Source: Gigaspora rosea
Taxonomy: Eukaryota > Glomeromycota > Glomeromycetes > Diversisporales > Gigasporaceae
DNA: 64,000 nt
Assembly: GCA_003550325.1 (NCBI GenBank)
Contig: QKWP01000368.1
Location: 275,801-339,800, forward strand
Direction: 5' to 3'
The position numbers and the translations under genes are program-made. Shown one piece after another: positions 11,171-21,739 of the stretch (within the stretch, counting starts at the first letter, position 1; each line of letters starts with the position of its first letter). The notes below the pieces were generated by a model. That model was not told the DNA's origin. It did not search any database and saw only the letters and a program-made list of their open reading frames with translations.

Positions 11171-11511
11171 TGAATGGGTTTTGTATATAGTGTTCGCTAT
11201 AACGTCCATGTATTTTTTTTTTTTTTTTAATTTAATAAAGTTTTTTTTAAAAAAAAATTATAAAATCGATTTTGATTGGCTGATCGTGGGCGACGTATCA
11301 CATATTGCACGTGATCGATTTTGATTGGTCGACTAAGGGATGCACAGCTGTGCGAGTGCACAGATTTCTTAAACCCTTAATAAAAATATATAGCGACAAA
11401 TTTTTTTTTTTATAAAAGTTTTTTATATAAATTTGTTGACCAATACCAATCACCATTCTTATTTTTCGACCAATCAAAGTTCATATCACGTGATTTGCCT
11501 CCACTTTAGAC

Positions 11512-11745
11512 CAGTGTCTGAAATTGGGTTGCGGAGTCTGCGGACTGCAACAAATTTTAAATTTCCGCAACCAAAATCTGAAGTGCATGAGCAAATTCCG
11601 CACATAAATTTGCAAATTTTACTTATAAATTTTTATTAAATGCTAATATGCGCAACTAAATTTTTATAAATTTTATAATCCGCAACTATTTTTTTTTATT
11701 TAGTTGCAGCCCGCAACTAATTTAAAAATTGAATTTCAGACACTG
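11512..11745. mobile_element. hAT-type MITE with perfect 8-bp TSD
   Basis: The termini are CAGTGTCTGAAATT and AATTTCAGACACTG. Perfect duplications CTTTAGAC flank them at 11504-11511 and 11746-11753. The interior repeats GCGGA/GCAACTAAATTT words and has no ORF. A paralogous copy of the host sequence without the element is found at 4085-4115 on the opposite strand, which supports insertion rather than chance. Confidence 0.93.
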
Positions 11746-11988
11746 CTTTAGACGCCCTCCAAAAATGGGACAAGTCACATGTTTTGGTCTTTGTTTATTG
11801 GTTAATTTTTAAAAAATTTGTTAATTAATAAAATTTTAGCTATTAAAAAAAAATTTTTAACTAATCAAAATACAAGAAATCAATAAAACATCAAAATTCA
11901 TTATAAATTTTTTTAAAATAGGACAAATTTGTCACGAATTAGCATTTTAGTCTTTAGATATCTTGCACTGTAGAATTAGTGAAACCTT

Positions 11989-12140
11989 TAGGGGAGTAAC
12001 AAAAATTAGGTAATTTTTTAGGAGGGGAGGAAGAAAAAAAGTTAAAATTATATATAAGAACCTGACTATATATATAGTAAAGAAGAGGAAGGGGGTAGGC
12101 CTCTGATAAAAAATAGTTAGATGATTAATGACACAGCTCT
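11989..12140. mobile_element. MITE, AGGGTGCTGACA family, diverged copy
   Basis: The left end is AGGGGAGTAACAAAAATTAG and the right end reads AGAGCTGTGTCATTAATCAT on the other strand. G-rich blocks (aggaggggaggaag, ggaagggggtagg) match those of the other three copies in position. It is more degraded than the copies at 512, 33134 and 35210. Confidence 0.55.
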
Positions 12141-12250
12141 TATTGTTTTAAGTTATATTACTATAATTATTGCTTTTGTTTATTTTTAAACGAAGCCCAC
12201 TATTATAATTAATATTATATTTATGATAAGAAAAAGAGTATATACATATG

Positions 12251-12507
12251 CAGTGTTGTCACTTGGACATTTTTTGGACATTTTGGACATTTTTTCAAAT
12301 TAAAATTACTTAAAATTTTATTAAAATAATCTATTTTAATTTTTTCACCAATGAGTCCAGCACCTAAAAAAATATATAATCACTGTATATATTTTTTTAA
12401 ATTACTTTATTGATTAGTTAAACATGGGACATAGGCTTGGACGATTTTGGACAATCTTGGACGTTGGACAAAAAACATAGTATGGACACGTCCAAGTGAC
12501 AACACTG
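12251..12507. mobile_element. hAT-type MITE with perfect 8-bp TSD
   Basis: The termini are CAGTGTTGTCACTTGGAC and its exact inverse GTCCAAGTGACAACACTG. The target duplication TACATATG occurs at 12243-12250 and 12508-12515. The interior carries repeats of TTGGACATTTTTTGGAC. It is the same family as 60848-61117. Confidence 0.95.
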
Positions 12508-12584
12508 TACATATGTACTAATTTCCTTTCCTTTTATAAAGTCTACTGCAAATTAATTGCATATTTGTTACATGCACAAGCTCT

Positions 12585-12690
12585 TTTTCGATTTTTAATA
12601 ACTTTCCTGCCTTGTTTAGTGTGTCAGGAGTATATCAAATGTGATCTGGGTTTACATGAGGAGAACATTCTCCTGCGGCAGGAGGACGAT
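12585..12690. repeat. Half copy of the palindrome found at 43509-43757
   Basis: The words CTTGTTTAGTGTGTCAGGAG, GGGTTTACATGAGG and CTCCTGCGGCAGGAG correspond in order to one arm of the palindromic element that splits the hAT gene at 43.5 kb. Only one arm is present, so this is a truncated or decayed copy. Confidence 0.6.
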
Positions 12691-12988
12691 ATCTTAAACT
12701 TTCAAAAATTTCTTTTGTTTTTGGCAGTTATCATAACAATGTCCAGGATTACAATTCAGATAATTTTTATTCTTAATCTGATATATATTATGGATATATC
12801 CGTTTAAAATTAATAAATCCAGATATCCGAATTTAATCTGAATTGTTGGATCTTTCCGAATTGAACGAAGCACTATAACAAATATATCTGTAGATCTGTA
12901 GATCAAATTTATTTAGCACCTGGAAATCGTTAAAACCCACCCATATATTTTTAATTAGTATATCTGTTTTAATTATACTATAAGAATT

Positions 12989-13515
12989 AGAGGGCATCTA
13001 GAAATAACATTACACAAAAGGAGTTGAATGAAAGATAACGTTTTTTCTCTTAAGTAGGAGATCAAAAAATATAATGCAATTTTTTTAGAAAAATCATCTA
13101 AAAACTGATCCAGTGGTCCAAATTTAATAATTTTGTTACCATTCGATTCGTCTCGGTAAGAGGAGTCGAATAGTACTAGTTTTATTTCATTTGGATCACT
13201 GGATCAAAAGTTATTGGCCAAATACCATTGGTCATATTTTTTCTTATAAAATTACTATATAACTAATAGTTTTTCATAAATATCTTTCGATCTAGTGATC
13301 CAAATGACATGATTTTGGAATCATTGGATTCATCTCACTGAGATGAATCAAATAGTACCTAAATTATCCAAATCAGATCACTGTGTCACAAGATATTCAA
13401 GGGTTTGTAAAATTTTATATATAAACATACGGATTTTGAATTTTTTTTTATATAGTCGAGGAGAGGTCAAGAGCTACTATGTGGAGGTACATAACGTTAT
13501 TTATGGATGCCCTCT
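12989..13515. mobile_element. MITE, AGAGGGCATCTA family, copy 1
   Basis: The ends are AGAGGGCATCTAGAAATAAC and a right end reading AGAGGGCATCCATAAATAAC on the other strand. The interior has two nested palindromes containing GATCCAGTGGTCCAAA / TTTGGATCACTGGATC and GATCTAGTGATCCAAAT. A second copy lies at 57308-57810. No coding region was found; the ORF overlapping its right part is fortuitous. Confidence 0.8.
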
Positions 13516-13720
13516 TATTGAAAAGTTTGTAGTAGTAGACCAATTTAACTCTAACAATTACTGGATATAAGTTTTTAATTTACTTAAATAAAGATTTTTT
13601 TAGCATTACACTAACTTTTTTTATTTACTTTAATTACTGATCTGGATAAGATCAGCACTATTTTTATATTAGAATTTGAAGGAAATTACAGTACTATGTT
13701 TTTTATTATATGCTGAAACC

Positions 13721-14063
13721 TGACAACTGAGACTATGAAAAGTAATTTTTTTTATTAAGTTAACAGCTCAAGTCAATTAATTAAAAGTTGTAGAGCTCAC
13801 TGAGATGCAACTAATAGTAATTAGATCATTCAAATTGGCCTAGTATATGCTAATATATTACTAAAAGACAATTGGCTGACTATATAAAATTTCTATAAAA
13901 TTATATAGTCAACCAATTAATTGTTTTTTAGTGATATCTTAGCATACACTAGGCCAATTTGAACGATCCAACCACTATCTGCGTCTCAGTAAGTTCTACA
14001 ACTTTCAATTAATTGACTTGAGCTGTTAATAAAAAAAATCACTTTCCATGGTCACGGTTGTCA
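13721..14063. mobile_element. Long palindrome (343 bp), MITE-like
   Basis: The two arms are inverted over their whole length: TGACAACTGAGACTATGAAA, then AACAGCTCAAGTCAATTAAT, GTAGAGCTCACTGAGATG and CAAATTGGCCTAGTATATGC, mirrored on the right. The centre is near 13895, where TATATAAAATT faces AATTATATAG. It shares the internal CTCACTGAG and AAATTGGCCTAGTATAT words with the palindrome at 60646-61281. Confidence 0.75.
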
Positions 14064-14202
14064 AGTATATATAGTATCCGCAAAATTTACTATTGTCCCA
14101 ATATGCCGAACTTATCCGGATCATCAATTAAGTAAAATCGAAGGGAATCTCGCTGACTTTATTACGAAAGCTTGTACTTATATACATTTAAATTTAATAT
14201 AC

Positions 14203-14392
14203 ACGTTGACGTGCTATCTAACACACCAACGTGCTATTTAACACACTAACGTGCTATTTAACACTAACGTGCTATCCAGAATGCTAAAAAGATTATTTTT
14301 CGAAACTGGTAACTGTTATTCTAATACACATGTTATATGCGAACACGTTATATACGAACACGTTATATGCAAACACGTTAACGTGCTAACCC
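14203..14392. repeat. Minisatellite of AACGTGCTA words
   Basis: Imperfect tandem units of about 19 bp (AACGTGCTATTTAACACAC) run from 14203 to 14280. A second short run of GAACACGTTATATAC units of about 18 bp lies at 14338-14385. ACGTT/AACGT steps make the two runs partly complementary. No gene overlaps. Confidence 0.65.
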
Positions 14393-15004
14393 ATTAGTGT
14401 TTAAACGAAAGGGAAGACCATATGGGAAATCATAGTGTAGAACAGGTTTCCCTTTCGAAATTAACTAACATTTAATGTATTATACAAAAATGGAAATAAT
14501 ACTAAAAAAAAAGTTTGTTGAGGCAAAACTAATGGAAAATTCGAATCTCTAATCACAAATTTCGAATTTTTGTATACTTATTAATATATAGATATGTGCA
14601 ATTCTATGTCGAATTTATGAAATAATTAATTTGAACAAAAAAATTGATTTCAAGATAATTATTTTGTATGGTTTTTTATTAAACACAAAAATTAAGCTGC
14701 AGATTCGATATCTATCTATTTTCTTATATACATCCGATATGCTACTGATACTGTATACTATCGGGTACATACTATTTTTGTATCATTCGCAAGTTACAAA
14801 AATTGAAATTACTAGAGAGGAAGTTATAACATTTTATTATATATATACGGTTTTTATTATAAAATTATCTATTATACAACTCACTCTCATTATAGTGAAG
14901 GCCTTGAGCTAAGAAAAAAAAAACTTCACTATAGCTTATATCAAGAGAATACTATATGAACCTCACTATGTCGAGTTGAAATTTAATAATTCCGGAATTC
15001 AACC

Positions 15005-15212
15005 CTAGTCGAAATAAAGCACATCAGGCAAATATATAGTCCCGATGTGACACTGATTAATGGTGCCAATCGTGTCATTTCTAGGTTCATATCGGAATTG
15101 AAAGAACTATCTATGAGCTATCTATGAACCTAAAAATGACACGATTGGAACCATTAATCAGCGCCACGTCGAGGACTAGATATTTTTGCCTGATGTACTT
15201 TATTTCGACTAG
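15005..15212. mobile_element. Palindromic MITE-like element
   Basis: The left end CTAGTCGAAATAAAGCACAT pairs with AGTACTTTATTTCGACTAG on the right. Further inverted blocks include TGATTAATGGTGCCAATCGT / ACGATTGGAACCATTAATCA and TAGGTTCAT / ATGAACCTA. The centre is near 15110. Sequence on both sides (CTTCACTATA..., ATTCTCTATAACGAGAG) looks like decayed mariner-type ends. Confidence 0.7.
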
Positions 15213-15766
15213 TGCAAAATTCTTCACTATATCGAATCTTCACTATAACGAGAATTCTCTATAACGAGAGATCACTTTAATAAGATGAACATCATTAATT
15301 AGATCAACACAATTCACATTACTATTTATATCAATGTCGTTGCATGAAGTTTTTAAGTTTTTCATTCAGTCAATTATTAGTTAAATTATACGAAATGTAA
15401 TTAAATGCATCGTAAAATTAATATGTTATCATTATTATTACAAAATTTATTGTTATTTTTTTTAATAACGATAATACATATTGTTATCGGTGGAAGGAAT
15501 ACAAAAAAACCGAAATTTACTGGTAATCACATAATCACATGATCAAAAAGGCGTTCAAAATCCGAAATTCCTGCATAAAATAATTTTTAAAAAACAAAGT
15601 CATATGGATAATGCATTAATAATGCATTTAAATAGTACCACCGATGGTGTGTGACAATGTGAAAAGGATAATAATTTAAGGATTCGATTAACTCCGTTTT
15701 CTAAATATTTAAACATCATATTGAGGTTTGTTTTTTTTTTCATTAACATTTCAAAAAAAAAAAAAA

Positions 15767-17086
15767 ATGAATCCACCTAACAATGATAACGATAAATTAA
15801 TATCACATCGAGCATTTTCCGTTTCATTAATATTAATCGATATACTAGCCCATATACCTTTAGAACGTGAAATAGTTAAATGCACTTTAGTGAACAGGTG
15901 GTGGAACCAATTAGCGACAGAAAGATTATGGTATAGATTCCGTGGATTAAAAAACAATTCAAAAACCAAATCTTTTGAAAAATTTCTTAATATTTTGAAA
16001 TTGGCCCGTGATGGTAAATGCCTTCATCAATACGGTAAATATGTTAAAATTTTGGACTTAGAAAAATTAGAATTGGATCAAGAAGAACAATTATTACCGA
16101 CATTGGAATGTTGTCAACGAATTGAAACATTTATTATTGGAAGTAAAGTTTTAAATAAGCAAAAAATGTTTGATATGGCATCTAGATTACCTAATCTTAA
16201 ATTTTTCAAGTTTTCTGATTCGGTAGAGATTAATGATGGAGAAGCAATGGAAGCAATAGCAGATTATTGTCCTCGTTTAGAAGAATTAGAATTAAAAAAA
16301 GATATTTCTTGTTTTGGGGAGGTTTTACTTCGAATAGTACAACGATGTAAAAAAATTCAAAGATTAGATATCGAAGAAAAAAATTACGAAGATCAAACGA
16401 TGATACCTATTCTTGAACAAATTCCTGAAATAACTCAATTGAAAATTCATCAATGTATTGGTATTAGTGAAGAAGTACTCTTAAAAATTTTCAAATTTTG
16501 CCCGAAATTAACAAAACTTAATGCCACTAATATGCATGAGATAACAGAAGAATTCGCACTTGAGACCGCAAAACACTTTAAAAAATGCACTAGAATTACA
16601 GTTAATAAGGTGGATAGGCCATTAGACAGCAGTATAGAAGCTTCTGAAAACAATTTAAACATTTCTTTATATGAAGTTGATCTAGGCATGATTATTAATC
16701 ATTTTATTAATAGAAAAGAAAAATTGAGAGAATTAATTTTGACTGATATCGAATTGAATAAGTTGACCTTGGGAATTATTTGCGAGAATTTAGATTTATA
16801 TACATTAATGTTATTTGGCGTCAAAGAGTTAGCAAAAGCGGTACGTTTTTTTCCTTTTTTTTTTTTTTAAAGATTAGAAAGGTTTTTTTATTTTATTTTA
16901 TTTATATTTTATTTTTGACAGGACATACTGGCAGCAATTTCAAAATTAAAAAATTTAAAAACATTCTCGATACGATTCTCAACAATTCCTAGTGAATATA
17001 TTTTAAAATATGAACAGGAAAAATTATTCGAAATTTGTCCAAGCCTAGAATTTGTTCAATGGCATACAATTCAGTGTAAAAAGTGA
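15767..17086 (+). CDS. F-box / leucine-rich repeat protein (two exons)
   Basis: Exon 1 is 15767-16840 and exon 2 is 16922-17086. The intron at 16841-16921 has donor GTACGT and acceptor TTGACAG, falls between codons, and joins LAKA to DILAAISKL. The 412-residue product begins MNPPNNDNDK. An F-box-like segment covers about residues 14-60, with the pattern LILIDILAHIPLEREI, then CTLVNRWWNQLATERLWYRF. LRR-type repeats follow across about residues 100-400 (LPNLKFFKF, CPRLEELEL, CKKIQRLDI, CPKLTKLNA). In this family the F-box binds Skp1 of an SCF ubiquitin ligase and the LRRs select substrates; the target cannot be read here. The ATG is preceded by an A-run, and an upstream in-frame non-ATG extension is not needed. 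Early-diverging fungi often carry large F-box families. It converges with the secreted-peptide gene at 17707-18310. Confidence 0.9.
16841..16921 (+). other. Intron of the F-box gene
   Basis: The 81-bp intron has GTACGTTTTTTTCC at the start and a T-rich tract before ACAG. Splicing replaces an unspliced read-through that would end in a poly-Phe tail after LAKA. Confidence 0.85.
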
Positions 17087-17582
17087 AGTGATTTCAATCA
17101 TAAAGCACAAAAAACTTCTCCAAAAAAGGTCACAAAGATGGCGCTTACAGAAGGACACGATAATCTTATAATAAAAATTTAAACTTTCACTATAGAAAAA
17201 AAGTCAAATTGTTATAGATTAATTATCAACAAATTTTTTTATTCAACTTTGTTAATTAACATACTTTAATGAAACAATTTTATTATAAAAAATAGAAAAT
17301 ATAATATTTAAATATTGTCTGAAATAAATGCGTATCTTTTGTAAATAACCTAATTCTTGGTACATGTTTATTTCACTAACAATTGGCTTTCAAATAAATC
17401 AAACATAACCTATACTATACATATATGTTTTGATTAAAGAAATTAAAAAGAAGCTATATTTATTTTACTATCGCTATGTAAAAAAAAAAAAATATAAAAA
17501 AAAAACCCCCCAGAAAATTAATGTAATAAAAAAGGAAACGTGAAAGAATTAACTTGTATTTTCAAAGAAGTATATCAATATA

Positions 17583-17690
17583 CAGTCAACTCCCTATATA
17601 ATCACACCCTATAAGTACATCCTATAAAAACCTCTCTATCACATATAACTCTTAGTAAGCACATTTCTTTATTGTACCAAATTTTTTTAA
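17583..17690. mobile_element. Mariner-like MITE end fragment
   Basis: TACAGTCAACTCCCTATATA is followed by ATCACACCCTATAAG and ends in a decayed ATTGTACC. It resembles the left part of the interrupted element at 52728-54053 and the complete copy at 32671-32855. It sits in the short gap between the two convergent genes. Confidence 0.5.
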
Positions 17691-17706
17691 TAAATTGTAA
17701 AATGTT

Positions 17707-18107
17707 TTATCGTGCTGAGGAAATATCTCGTTTATTATAATGGGTTGTTAACGGATCAGAATCTCGTCTGCAATAATTATATGGAGTTGACTCACGTTTG
17801 TAGGAATAATATGGAACAGTTTTTGCGTCACGTATTTGCCTAATTGCTAGATTACGGTAAGCTTCCGAATGGATTGGTAAGTCACGTTTGTGATCGAAAT
17901 GACGTTTGGAATTATTTTCACTTTGATTAATAGCACTTTGCTTTGGGGAAAAACGTTTCTCTTGATTTGGACAAGTTTCGTTGTCACGTTTTTGTTCATT
18001 CAGAAGTGATGATGAACGTTTGTCCAGAAAGAGGAAGTAAACTGAAAAATTAGTCAATAGTAGTAATAATAATAATAATAATAATAATAATTAATAATAA
18101 TAATAAT

Positions 18108-18160
<53 letters not shown>

Positions 18161-18310
18161 GCAATAATAATAAATCGTTTCTTTTCGATATAAAACATAG
18201 TACTCACTTTCTTTATCATCATCATCGTCATCGTCGTCTTTGTCAGCGAAGACAATCGCAATAGCAACAAATAGTATGAAGGTTAGCATGAATATACTGA
18301 TAATTTTCAT
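17707..18310 (-). CDS. Secreted multi-peptide precursor with Kex2-type sites (KEP-like)
   Basis: Exon 1 is 18208-18310 and exon 2 is 17707-18041. The intron at 18042-18207 has donor GTGAGT and acceptor TTTTCAG and splits the codon at KE|IYF. The 145-residue product starts MKIISIFMLTFILFVAIAIV, a clear signal peptide to about residue 22, followed by eight Asp. It then has eight dibasic sites: KR at 42-43, 52-53, 63-64, 80-81, 86-87, 116-117 and 138-139, and RR at 126-127. These would release short peptides such as DNETCPNQE, HFDH, ESTPYNYC and DSDPLTTHYN. Kex2-type proteases cut after KR/RR in the secretory pathway, and fungal precursors of this layout include pheromones and other secreted peptides. 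Unlike most, the released peptides are dissimilar to each other. A TATA-like AATATAAATG lies on this strand at 18431-18440. No homologue is claimed. Confidence 0.8.
18061..18160. repeat. (ATT)n/(AAT)n microsatellite inside the precursor intron
   Basis: Runs of trinucleotide AAT/TAA occupy most of the intron of the secreted-precursor gene. If the intron were retained, translation on the minus strand would continue into a poly-Tyr stretch encoded by this repeat. Confidence 0.9.
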
Positions 18311-18440
18311 TTTCGTCGTTTTTATGATTATTTATTTATTATTTTTACTATTATTTGTACAATGTGTGTAATTTTTGGTTTGAGGATTATTCGAAAACTT
18401 CGAGTAATATCGATTATGGATTTTGAAAGGCATTTATATT

Positions 18441-20260
18441 GTTTTTTGACAGATATTCTCGTTATAATAATTCTTTAACATACCATTGTCTAACGTTGCT
18501 ATATGCAATATTAACACGTATCTAATCCTTTCACTTTTTAAATTATTTAACAAATTTCTCCACGTTTGAGTTCACCCGAATTTTACAAGTCACGTGATAA
18601 TCAATGAAAAATCTTAAATTTTGATAAAGTTAGAATTAATGCCAGATTTAGGCCTTTAAAATAAAAATATATATAGTAAAATTAGTCAAGGAATATTTTT
18701 TATTAGAGAGTAATGAGCAGTTTTTACGTAAATGTTCAAGGTAACATGTAATGAAAGGTTTTCAGTCAAAACGAACGTTTGTTTTGATGTGTTACATTAC
18801 GCTTGATTACGATTTTCCGTTGGCTAGTTGCAGCCCCACGTTCGTTTGATAACCGATAACGATAAATAAAACGTCTCTTTTGCCGATTCGGTTAATGGCA
18901 GAACACATTAAAAAGATGCCAAGTGTCATATCACTCATCTATACGGCTCTGAACTAAATTAGACACATGAAATTTTGTGTTCAAATGCTGCTACACTAAG
19001 CCCACAACTTTTATTGCGTATACTTACGTATCTACGTACGTATTGTACGAACACGATTAACTAATCATGCACAAAATGTATATCGACATATATCACGTAA
19101 TGATTCATTATATACCAAATATCTAATCAAAGATTTAGTTATCGTTACCATTTGTTCGTCCTAATGCCAACGTCTACTTGCGCGGGTAATACAAACCAAA
19201 AATGGAGATAAAAATTTAGGGTTAAAGCCTTAATGTTAGAGACTATAGGATTATATTGACGCTTATTATATGTAAAATTTCACTCCCGTTATTTTAATTA
19301 GTACACAAGATCGATTTATACATTAGTTTTATTAGGATTCTTTGCCGGGCAGACCCAGAATAATCGAAAATTTGCACTCTCCGATTGGCTATTTCCTCTT
19401 CAGAAGTTTGTATTACCACACAAAATAAGTGGATGCATCGAGAGTCCTTATTACTAAGCCATGATCGAATTCTACGCTCGATGAACCCAGCCTACTTCAA
19501 AAAAACCAAATTTGGAAACAATGCCGGGTATATTTCGCTTAATACAGTAATATCCGACTGTACAACTCGGTAAGAATGTTGATTGGCAATATAGATCACC
19601 TAAAATTTTCGGGATCATGTCGATATATAGCAGTTTATATAATACAAATCTGCCGCTATAATGGGTTAACATCGAAGATATATGCAATAGCGATTTTGGT
19701 TTTCTTTAAGCTCAGAATTCGTTGATAAAGTAAAAATAATATAATTTTAGCTTGCATCTTTAATCACGAGTAGCAATGTCAACTTAATTAACTAAAAATC
19801 AAAAATAAATTATATTATAATAACTTATATATTAATATTTTGCAAGAAATTTTTTTGTTAAAAATCAAAAAGTAGTTTACAATCAAAATTTAAAATATTG
19901 TATTAGCAAGATTTTTTTTTTTTAAAAAAAAACAATAATTTTATATTATATCTAATTATGTAATATCCTTCTAGATTGTCTATATAATGATATGATTAAC
20001 TATTATTAAATATTAGTTTACCGTGTTTATACATGGATATTAATCATTAATTTACAATTATAAATTCGAATGACATACAACTTAAAGAACAAAAATTAAT
20101 CCAATTTTAAAGTTTAGATAAAAGTTAGCTTTAAAGTTGGAAAGAGTTATAGTTTATACAATGGATATAGAAATTGCCTTAAATATAAACTACGAAAGAT
20201 ATTCAGTATAATAAAAAGAAAGCCAATTTATCACGGATAGTTTACTGTAACGTGTCATAG
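18441..20260. other. Gene-free stretch
   Basis: No supported coding region was found. The first part is upstream sequence of the secreted-precursor gene, with a small inverted pair TCAAAACGAACG / CGTTTGTTTTGA near 18765-18787. Open frames around 19385-19690 have no recognisable domains and overlap on opposite strands, so they are not called. Confidence 0.5.
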
Positions 20261-20261
20261 T

Positions 20262-20405
20262 GTGTTCATATATTTTTTTAAAAAATTATTACACAAATCT
20301 CATTTTAACATGGTACTATAGTGCGAATAACATTCGCACTATGGTATCATGTTACAATGAGATTTGCATAATAGTTTTTTTTTTTTAGAAAAAAAATAAA
20401 TGATC
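20262..20405. repeat. Palindrome
   Basis: The arms ATTACACAAATCTCATTTTA and ACAATGAGATTTGCATAAT are inverted around a perfect centre, AGTGCGAATaacATTCGCACT, at about 20320-20341. Confidence 0.7.
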
Positions 20406-20567
20406 ACGATGTCAATAAAACAATAATATTTTTGTAAAGTAAATTTAATTGACATCGTTAATCACAACTTATCATTTTCAGAAATGAATCTATCAATAAA
20501 ATCTAAGCTTAAAAAAAAAAATCGCCATACAGATTTTAACATTTCTGCATCTGCAAAACAGAAAAGA

Positions 20568-20863
20568 CCGACATTTCCGAACGGACTAATTCGGACAAAA
20601 ACAGATCGGGATATTCGCTAGCTTAATTTTATAACAAAATCATTATTAAGAACCCGGATATCCGGATATTCGTTAAATTTTAAATAGGAAAACGAATAAC
20701 GGGATCGCTTCATGTTTATAAGTAAATCATCCTTTACCTTTATTAATTCAATAGTTTATTCGATAAACTATTGAATCAATAAAGGTAAAGGATGATTTAC
20801 GTATAAACATGAAGCGGTACTCGGATTTATTTCTGTCCGAATTAGTCCGATCGGAAATGTCGG
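20568..20863. mobile_element. Palindromic MITE-like element
   Basis: The left end CCGACATTTCCGAACGGACT pairs with AGTCCGATCGGAAATGTCGG. A near-perfect inner palindrome contains CTTCATGTTTATAAGTAAAT, CCTTTACCTTTATT and the centre AGTTTATTCGATAAACT near 20762. No ORF was seen. Confidence 0.75.
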
Positions 20864-21376
20864 CCAAGGAAAAACCCCGTATACCAGATACCGTAAAACT
20901 CGGAAAATAGGTAAGCACCACGTCCTATTTTTTCAATCACAGATTAGCGGAAATGGCAATAAAATCTTTATCAAGTTATTCCCGATAATTCGGAATTGAA
21001 AAGTAGGGTAAAGGGTGTGCAGTATTTTATAATGAAAGCTTTTACTTAATTATTAAAAGCTAGTTGTCATGTCATATTTTCATTTTGGTTTATCTTTTTT
21101 TTTTAATTATATATATATATTGACCTTACCGTATTTTCGCGTTATTTTGAGTTATTAAGAGTACGCTTATATGTAATGTGCCTCAGATCGATCTTCCTTG
21201 AAACCTGCTGATTATTTTTTCCAGATCAGGGTGCAAAAAAACCTATTCTAAGCAAACCATATATTCCATATTTAATTCCTAAACCTTAACCTTAATATAT
21301 ATATATAACACCGGATCAGTATGTATCAGTATGGTAGGATTTCAAATTCGGCCTGTATCATTGTATGAGTATATAG

Positions 21377-21650
21377 TAGAGATGGGCAAAGTCAGTCAGT
21401 TACATATATTACTTAATATTACCTTGCAATCGATAATATTAAGTAATTTTACAATAATTTTATTATTAGCAGCAACTTTTTGTTCAATCTCAATTTCGAT
21501 CACCCGTCTCCGACTTTTATTATGTGTTTTATATGTACACGTAATAGATAATATATATAATGTAATAATTATTTAATATTACTTAATATATATTATGTAA
21601 TGGATAAGTCATAGGTCATTATTACTTACAAAATTACTTTACCCATCCAT
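21377..21650. mobile_element. Probable hAT-type MITE (GATGGGCAAAGT ends)
   Basis: The ends GATGGGCAAAGTCAG and, inverted on the right, GATGGGTAAAGTAAT are present, with ATAGTA next to both sides as a possible target duplication. Termini of the form (CA)GAGATGGGCAA are common in hAT elements. The interior repeats ATTACTTAATATTA words. Confidence 0.6.
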
Positions 21651-21658
21651 AGTATGTA

Positions 21659-21721
21659 GTGAATAACCCAGCTACACACGAGTTTATATTCTGTAAATAT
21701 ATAATCTGGGTTATTCAATAT
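21659..21721. repeat. Short hairpin
   Basis: GTGAATAACCCAG and CTGGGTTATTCAAT are inverted across a loop of about 35 bases. Confidence 0.55.
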
Positions 21722-21739
21722 ATCTCATACAATATTTAC

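Noticed and set aside
14203..14392. CRISPR-like array of AACGTGCTA units
   Set aside because: Units are contiguous without unique spacers, and the genome is eukaryotic; this is a minisatellite.
14631..14912. 93-residue open frame, Ile/Leu/Tyr-rich, membrane-like
   Set aside because: Composition is what AT-rich noise gives; there are no conserved motifs, and it is followed by decayed mariner-like end sequence.
19385..19690. Open frames on both strands around 19.4-19.7 kb
   Set aside because: They overlap antisense, are short, and have no start context or motif that favours either.
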